Below, one piece after another: positions 1 to 9,000 of a DNA stretch of 64,000 nucleotides. The notes beneath the pieces are model-generated. The model was not told the DNA's origin and ran no database searches. It saw only the letters and a program-made list of their open reading frames with translations. The position numbers and the translations under genes are program-made. Origin of the DNA: Ensifer sesbaniae. Lineage in GTDB: Bacteria; Pseudomonadota; Alphaproteobacteria; Rhizobiales; Rhizobiaceae. The DNA lies in assembly GCF_013283665.1 (NCBI RefSeq), contig NZ_JABEKU010000002.1, forward strand, positions 120,208 through 184,207. The letters are read 5' to 3'. Every line of letters starts with the position of its first letter. The first letter of the stretch is position 1.

Positions 1-1
1 G

Positions 2-3000
2 GGCGTGCTTAGGGCCTTCGATACCACCGCCGACAACACGCTCGGCATCTTCCTCGACGAAGTTGCCGGTGATCTTCTCGTCCACACCGTTCACACGACC
101 AGGGACATCTCGCTGCGTACCGTCGCCGGCTCGATCCTCGATGCCCGCAACAACGGCGCCGGCGACGATTTCGCCGACCTCATCGGCCAGAGCATTGATC
201 TCGACGCCAATGGCGGCGGCTCGATCGGTGCCTTTAACAACGACCTCGAAATCGACTCCTCGCGTGGCTCGTCCAACGACGACGTCGCCCTTGAAGCCGA
301 CAACAACATCTATCTGGCGGAAGCGCCCGTTAATCCCGGCGAAAGCGCCGGCAACCTACGCCTCGTGCTGGCGCATACCTATGACGGCGATATCCGCATT
401 ACCGTTCGCGAGACGGGGGTCCAGGGTGAAAATCTCGACCTCCTGCACAGCGGCAGCGCGCGCTTCTCCGAAGACGGCGCCACCTTCCCGACCTTCCAGG
501 CAGATGCCGAGCGTCTCATCCCGCATGGTCAGATCTTCGCCGAGAAGAGCAATGTGCAATTGCGCGTCGGCGACAACGTCACGCTTGACTCGAACAGTGA
601 AATCCTGGCCGCCAAGCGTATCGACATCTATGGCGACGTCACCGCCTTCGACGAAACCATCAGCCTGCTTGCCAATGCCGACATCGGCTTCGGCTCGGTC
701 ATGCTGCTGCGTGGGCGCATCATCGCCAATGCCGCGGTAACGCCAGGCAACAAGAGCAACGGTACGCCCGTAGGTACCGCCGCAGCGAAGACCAGTGCGC
801 CGCACGCCACGAATCTGACCTGGATCTTCGGCAATACCGATGTCGATACAATCCAGTTCGGCGATCCCTCGGGCGCCGGCGGTACCAACAGCCAGGGCAG
901 CCCCGGCTATATCTTCCTCGGCTCGAAGACCCGCGCCTATGGCAGCCAGACGCTCAACCCGGCGGTTGCCGATGGCGAAGACCGCTTCACCGTCTACTAC
1001 CTGCAGGACACGGCGACTGAAACCTCGCCCAACATGACGACGGTCGCCGAGCATACGCTGACGCTCGACGGCGTCTCCGGCAGCGATCTCTACCAGGTCT
1101 ACACGCTTGGCTCGAACAATCCGGGCCGCGGCACGGCCGGCACGGACTTCAACCGGAACTACGTCATCAACGTGCTCGACACCGGGCGGTCGAACGACGG
1201 GGTCGATGCGCTGAATATCTACGGTTACAACTCCGCTTTCAACGGCAAGGATGGCGACGGCAACAAGCCGATCGACGACATCTTCCTGCTGCGCGGTGCG
1301 AACTATCTGCCGCACGAAACCGCCGATCGGCCGGCCTATGTCGCAATGGTCTATGGGCAGCCCTCGACCTATGCGGACACCATTGAAGACAACGAACCTT
1401 CGAACGAGAGTGCGCGCATCAATTATGACACGGCACTCAACGGACGTGTCACCATCGAAGGCCTCGGTGGTAACGACAATTTCTATTCGGACGATACGAC
1501 CGCCATCGTGTCGCTGCAGGGCGGGGCGGGGGACGACTCCTTCCAGATCGGGCAGATCTTCGGCAACAAGCGCACCGACGATCCGGAAAACGGCGCGACA
1601 CCGTTCTTCGGCGGCGGCCTGCTTGCCCAGGATGTCTTCCCGGACATGCTCGCAACGACGCGCGGCTGGCTGAGCCCCGGCATCAGTGCGCCGCTGGTCG
1701 CCCAGGGCGGGACCGGCAATGACGAGTTCCGCGTCTATTCGAACCAGGCCGAACTGAGGCTCGAAGGCGACGACAACAACGACCTGTTCATCGTACGGGC
1801 CTTTGCGATCGCCGCGGTCGCCAATCAGGATTGGAACGGCGACGGCACGATCGATCAGGACGATCTGCCGGCCGTGACGCTCGACACCAATGGCGATGGC
1901 GTCATCAACTTTGCCGATGCCGATTCCACGCCTGACGACTATACCGACGACGTGATCGTGCGCGACGACCAGGGCGTCGCGATGCCGATCATCGGGCTTG
2001 GCTTCTCTGTTGCGCGGGCGCCCGATATCCGTGCCGGCGGCGGCGAAGATGAGGTCCAGTACAACGTCAACGCGCCGGTTTCCGTCGACGGCGGCACAGG
2101 CTTCGACAAGCTCGTTATCCTCGGCACGGAATTTGCCGACGACTTTGCAATCACCGAACGCGGCATTTTCGGCGCCGGCCTCAATGTGCGCTACACGACG
2201 ATCGAAGTGGTCGAGGTCGACGGTCTCGAAGGCGACGACGAATTCTTCGTTCAGTCGACCGCCTTCGGCGTTGCCTATCGCGTCATCGGCGGCCTCGGAT
2301 CCGATACGATCAACGTCACCGGCGACGTGACCGAAGACATCGTGACCCGAGAGCTCGAAGGAGCCTCCGGCGCTGTCGATCATCTCGTCACGTCGGGCGA
2401 CGCGCTCTATGACGGCGTGCTCGTCGACGGCTTCGACTATAACGTCGCTTCCGAAGACGAAGGCATTATCCGCATCGACGAAACCGGCGGTTTCACTGCC
2501 GTGCGCGAAGGCGGTCCGGTCAATGTCGACAGCTATACGGTGAAGCTTGCGGTCGCTCCGCTTGCGGGTCAGGTGATCTATGTCACCGTCTCGGCGGCAC
2601 GCTCGCCGCAGGAGGAGGAAGACGGCACGCTCTTGAACCCCGCGCCTTTGCCGAACGGCCTCGGCGACACGATCTGGCTGTCCACCGTCAACCCTGGCGG
2701 CATCGTCACCGACAGCGACTTCCAGCATGTCATCACCGTCAACGGCGTGCTGCAGATCATCAACGATCGTGCCGTCGTTCTCCGGTTCGACAGCAGCAAC
2801 TGGATGAATGCGCAGACGGTCTATGTCTATGCGCCTGACGATCCGCGCGCAGAAGGCGACCGCGTGGTCGTTATCCAGCACAGCGTGATTTCCGATCTCA
2901 GCGGCGTCGACACCAACGTCATTGATATCGATGCCGAATACCCCGATGGCGACCCCTTCGACGCGGCTGACGTCCGCAATGTCGAAGTACTCCTCAGGGA

Positions 3001-6000
3001 CAACGACACGCCCGGGATCTATGTGACCGAGGTCGCGGCCGGCACGAACATCGAAGATGGCCAGTCTCTCGTTATCGAAGGCAGCCCGGCGACCCAGCTG
3101 ACGGATGAAATCCTTGTTCAGCTCCAGACGGCGCCGGAGGCAGGCGACATCATCGTCGTCAAGCTTTTCCTCAACGAGGCGAGTGACGAGGATATCCAGA
3201 TCTTCGATGTCGACGATCCGACGAACACCTTCAACTCGGTCGGCGACCGCATGTACAAGCATGCTGACGGCTACTGGCGACTGACCTTCGACCACACCAA
3301 TTGGGACGATCCGGTCCGCATCGGCGTTGAGGCGCGTGACGATATCCCGCGGGAAGATCCGCACACGGCAGTCATCTACTTCCAGCGCGACGACGTGCTG
3401 ACGACCGACGCCGACCACGACTATGTCTTCCCGAACCTTAGGTCCGGGCCTGGCTATGTCGATATCGAAGTCATCGACAACGACACGGCGGGCGCTGTGG
3501 TGCTCCAAAGCGGCGGCACGACGGTGCTCAATGCCGATGGCAGCGACACGGACGACTACACGATCCGGCTGACGAAGGAGCCCGGCACCACCGTACAGGT
3601 TGCGATCGTCACCGACGGGCTAGCGGATGTCGTTAGCGTCAACGGTGTCGCCGTCACACCCGGCTCGGGCTATACGGTGATCGGCGGGCTGAGGCCGACG
3701 CAGATTTTCGACGGCAACCTCGTCTTCAGCAATGACGGCCTCAACGGCAAGATCACGCGCGGCACGGGCGCCGATCTCGGCAGCTTCGTCGACGAGGGCT
3801 TCTTCGTCGGCCAGCAGATCCGCATCGGCAACGCCGGCGGCAACACCGGCGATTATTACATCACCGCGATCGACACGGTGGACGGCAAGTTCATCAAGGT
3901 CGACCGCACGTTCGGTACCGGCGGCCAGCTTACCGACGTCATCCTCTCGGACCTCGCCAGCGAAGGTGCCTTTACCGGCGATATCCAGTTCCATACGGTT
4001 CTCGAGAACGGCACGCTCACCTATCGGATGACGATCGCCGGCCTTGCCGACGATGCGGACGGCTGGCTCGCCTATGGCTTCCTGGAAGGCCAGTGGATCC
4101 GCGTCTTCGACGCCGCCGACAATGTTATCGGCAACTTCAAGATCGCGATCATCCGCGGCGAAAACGATACCAAGGATGCCACGATCCAGATCACCTCAGA
4201 GAATGCGGCGCTGCTGCCGGCCGGCAGCACGCTTTCGGGCGTCAAGGTGCTGCGCACAGCGGCGGTCGCGACGTTCAATCCGGGGAACTACTCTGTCCAG
4301 CAGACGGTCGTCCTGCAGGCGGACGAGAACTACGAGGTCCCCGTCACGCGTGAAGGCGTGAAGGTCTTCCCGGTGTCGGGACATTACCTGTCGAAGTTGC
4401 GCGGCCCGCTGGCTGTCGAAGGCGGACCGACGGGTGCCGACCGCTCGCTGGAAAACGGCCTGAAACTGCCGGGCGAAGCGGACGACTTCCTGATCGCGAT
4501 CGGCGCGCAGCCGCCGGAATCACAGCAGATCGACGTGCTCAACATCTTCAACGACACCAGCAAGGAAGATGTCGACGGCCTGATGACGCAGACGACGCTG
4601 ACCGGCTTCAACATGGCCGACGATCTGAGTCTCGGCCTCGGTGTCACAGGCGACCCGACCTTCGGCGAATCCGGTTTCTTCCCGGGCGGTATCAGCTTCG
4701 GCAAGATCAGCGTCGGCGCCGACGGCCAGTTCGGCACCAACGCCACGAAGAGCACGATCGAGGTCGTCAACCTCATGCTCGGCGAGGGCAATGACGGCCT
4801 CGTCATTCAGGGCACGCTCGATCCGGCACCGTCCGTTCAGGTCACCAACACCTTCACGGTGACGCCGAACGGCAGCAATGGCGGCACGATCGTGCGCACA
4901 GGCTTCGATTGGAAGGCAATGGGCTTCCTCGTCGGCCAGACCGTGCAGATTGCGGGGCAGGCAGGCACATGGACCGTCGTCGCGATCAATGACGCGCTCA
5001 TCGATCCGCTGCATCCGGAGGAAGGCGCTGACCCGAACGACAATTCGATCCTGGTCTTGAGCGGCTCGTCGCTTGCCGGCGTTGCCAGTGGCTCGCTGAC
5101 AATCACCGCGATCGACAAGGACGTGATCACCGTCAACAAATCCGTCGACGTTGCCCAGACGATTGCCGGCGGGATCATCGTGCGCACCGACGGCGGCGCA
5201 TGGACCGGCTTTGCGGTCGGCGACTTCATCAGCATCAACGAAGACTTCGCCAAGGGCGAGTACCAGATCGTCTCGATTTCCGGTTCAACCATGCGTGTCG
5301 TCGGCGGCCAGCTTCCGCTGGTCAGCGATGCGCCGAGGACCATCAACCGCATCAACCCGGTCACCAATGCGATCCTGCAAACGGTGGTCACCGATGTCAG
5401 CATCGATCCGACCTATACCGGTGGCATCGTCACCCGTCAGGACGGCATCAAGTGGGCAGATGAGGGGTATCTTGCCGGTCATCTCATCACCATGGTCGAT
5501 GAAAACGGAAAGCGCGACTTCCGCATCATCGAGATCTCCGATGACGGCTTCTCGCTGAAGCTCGAAGGCGCGCTGCTCGCCACACAGGACGATGCGGTGA
5601 AGAGCTTCTATGTGCAGGGTGTGCATGGCGGCCTGACGCTCGTCCACGGCGGCGGCAACATGTACGTCGAGAGCGCCGGCAAGATGAACATTGCCAGCGC
5701 CGGCGGTGGATCTATCGTCGTAACCCGCCTCGATGGGCGCGCCTGGTCGGAAGATCGGTACCAGGTTGGCCAGGTCATCCAGCTGGACGGCGAGACCTAT
5801 ACCCGGACGATCCTTGCCATCGTCGATGCGACCCTGCCGCCGCCGCCGAATTCTGCCCTGACCTGGGGCGACCTCAGCGCCCTGGTGCTGAGCGCGCCGA
5901 ACACTCACGTCGGGCAGGGGGCCGGCGTCACATTGGCGGCCGATGCGTTCAACAGTTATGCCGAACGGTCGCTACATGTCGCCGAAGCACGCACGGTCAC

Positions 6001-9000
6001 TGCTTCCGGCACGATGAACGTTACCACCAACAGCCTGACCCGTAGCGCGGGGAGCTGGCTGGCGGATGGCTTCTACGTCGGCCAGAAGGTCTATATCAGC
6101 GGCTACGCAGGACCGTTCACGATCCAGGCGCTCACCGCTGCGGTCATGACGCTGCAGAACGTGGCGCTGACACCGGCAAACGGTGTGTCGCTCACCGTCT
6201 TTGGCTATGACGTGACGCTCGACGGCGGCAAGCGCGTCGGCGGCGACTACATCAAGGTCACTGGTGGTGCCGGCCCGAACTCGCCGCTCGTCGTCTATGG
6301 CGACACCAGCCAGGACGGCATCTGGTATTCCGGCCAGGCCCACAATGTGCTCGGCATGGAATTCGGCGAAAAGCCTTTCGATCTCTTCCCGCAGTTGCAG
6401 GACGGGGAGAACGAAGACGACGAATGGGTCTTCCCGCTTGCCAATCCCTACAAGCTCGCCGGTAACGACATCATCGATGCCAGCGCGCTGTTTGCAAATG
6501 TCCCGGGCGGAAGTCTGCCCAGCGTCGGGCTGACGATCTACGGCGGAGCCGGCAATGACACCATCTACGGCAGCCAGGCCGGCGATCATCTCGCGGGCGG
6601 TTCCGGAGACGACCTGATCATCGGCAACCGCGGCGTCGACCATATCTATGGCGACAGCGGCCTGAACGTGAACATCTTCACCCGCGAGCTGTTCATCGAC
6701 ACGGTCGACAACAGCCCGCTGCCTTCCGCCAACCCGAACACCGACACCAACGGCACCACGATCAAACCGGTGAAATCCTCGGTCCGCGATCTCATGCAGG
6801 CAGGCCGCGACCTGATCTTCGGTGACGGCGCTTCGCACCTCGGCTACGGTGCGAGCGCAGTTGCTGCCACCGGCGTTCTCGGCGATTTCGACGACATCAT
6901 CTTCGCCGACCACGGCGTCATCGAGATGTTCGTCGACGATCCGAACCTGCCGTCCGGCCTCAAACAGCGGATCCAGACAACCGAACTCCTGCTCGTGACG
7001 GCGATCAGGTCGGCCGAACTGCAGAACGGTGCCGACGATATCGTCTTCGCCGGGCTTGACCGCGACGTGATCGTCGGTGGTGCCGGCCACGACATGCTCG
7101 ACGGCGACCAGCAGGACGACCGCATCTTCGGCGACAACGTCTACCTCACCCGCCAGGGCGGCGCGGACGGCAATGTGCTGGACGACACATTCAGCAAGCG
7201 CTTCCAGACCTTGGCCGGCGCGCTGCTCTACAGCCGCACAGATCGGCCGATCCCTGCAGGCTTCGGCACCGTCACCGGCGATAACAGCGGTCTCCTGCTT
7301 GTCGACGGTATTGCACGCCGCTACCGCGACCCGGACGGCGCGCCGTGGTGGAGCGAGTATGCGGTCGACTATGCGACCCTCCACACATTCGCCTTCGACC
7401 AGGGAGTCGCCGGAGTCGGCAGTTTCGGCAACGACTACATCGCCGGCAGCGAAGGTCACGACGAGATCTTCGGCCAACTGGGCAATGACGTCGTCCAGGG
7501 CGACGGCGGTATCGAGCTTGCGTTTGCCGGCACGTCGCATGTCGGCGCCTCGCGGACGTCGGGCGGCGTTGCCGATCCGATCGGCCCGTTGACGGTGATA
7601 GCATCCTTCGCCGCTGCGAGCGACGGCCAGGACTACATCGAAGGCGGCGGCGGCGACGATCAACTGTTCGGCGGCCTCGGCCAGGACGACCTGATTGGCG
7701 GCTCGTCATCGTACTTCAGCCTGACCGATGCGAATGCACGGCCTGACGGCGACGACTACATCTTCGGCGGTACCGGCGGCGAAATCGACCGCAACGACCT
7801 TGACCTTCCGAGTGATGGCACCCTTGCGGCCGCGCGTTATGCCCGCGATGCCGACGCCATGGTCGGCGACAACGGCAATATCGTTCGTATCGTGGGAATC
7901 AATGGCGTCGATATCAACCCGAACGGGCTGGCAAACCAGCGGCTCTACGTCCAGTTCAACTACGATGTGAACGATCCGGCTCGCGCCGGTGCCGAACGCA
8001 TCGTCGTTCGCGGCGTGCACCTCCTCGACTACACGCCGGGCGGCCCGGACTTCCGTCCCGACCTGTTCTCGAAGGCCAATCCGAACAACCCGGCCTATCG
8101 CAACGAATTCGGCCTCTGGGCGAAGATCGACATTGGCGGCCATGACGAGTTCCACGGCGAAACCGGTGACGACATCGCCTATGGCGGCGGCGGCCACGAC
8201 CGCATGTTCGGCGACGCCGAAAACGACGATCTGATCGGCGGCTGGGGTAACGACTGGATCTCCGGCGGTACCGGCCAGGACGGCATCCTCGGCGATGACG
8301 GCCGGATCTTCACGAGCCGCAACAGCGCCACCTATGCCGAACCGCTCTACGGTGTCCTGGCGCTCCTTGGCACCGACCCGGATGATCGCACAAGCCAGGG
8401 CGACGTGCTCAACGAGTTCATCTATACACCCGGGCAGGTCCAGACCGAGACGATCAACATCGGCGGTCAGTTGAAGAAGTCCGTCGATCTCACGCCCTAT
8501 AACCTGAAGCCAAATGCGCAGGGCGCGGACGATCCGCTGTTCGACGCCAATGTCGTCGACGATATCGTCTTCGGCGGTCTCGGTGACGACTTCATCCATG
8601 GCGGCGCCGGCGACGACGCTGTCGGCGGGGGCGAAGCCCTGCAGCTCAGCTACACCCAGCGCTTTGAAAACGGCGTCGTGGTCGGACTGGTGCGTACCGA
8701 CTTCACCCGGCCGTGGAACCCGGGCGACGTTCTGCGCTTCGGTGCCGACACCGATCCCTGGAACGCACCGAAGCCGGTGCAGAGCAAACTCGGCGAATTC
8801 TTCCTCTACGACGAATACGATCCGCGCCGGACGATCCTGTTCAACGCGAACGGCACGGTCTGGAAGTCGGGTGCTGCGCAGACGCAATTCCAGTATTTCC
8901 TCAACCTCGTGGACAACGAAGGACCGTTGGTCAATGGCGCGATCGCGTTCTCGCCCAACGGCACACCGATTGCCTTCGCCGACCGCAACACGGACGGCAA

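Noticed and set aside
356..3508. Long open frame (1050 codons) on the minus strand opposite the giant RTX gene
   Set aside because: It lies fully antisense to the RTX gene; high G+C third positions keep the complementary frame open. The translation is low complexity (VDDVDVD, RRDDR) and has no domain.
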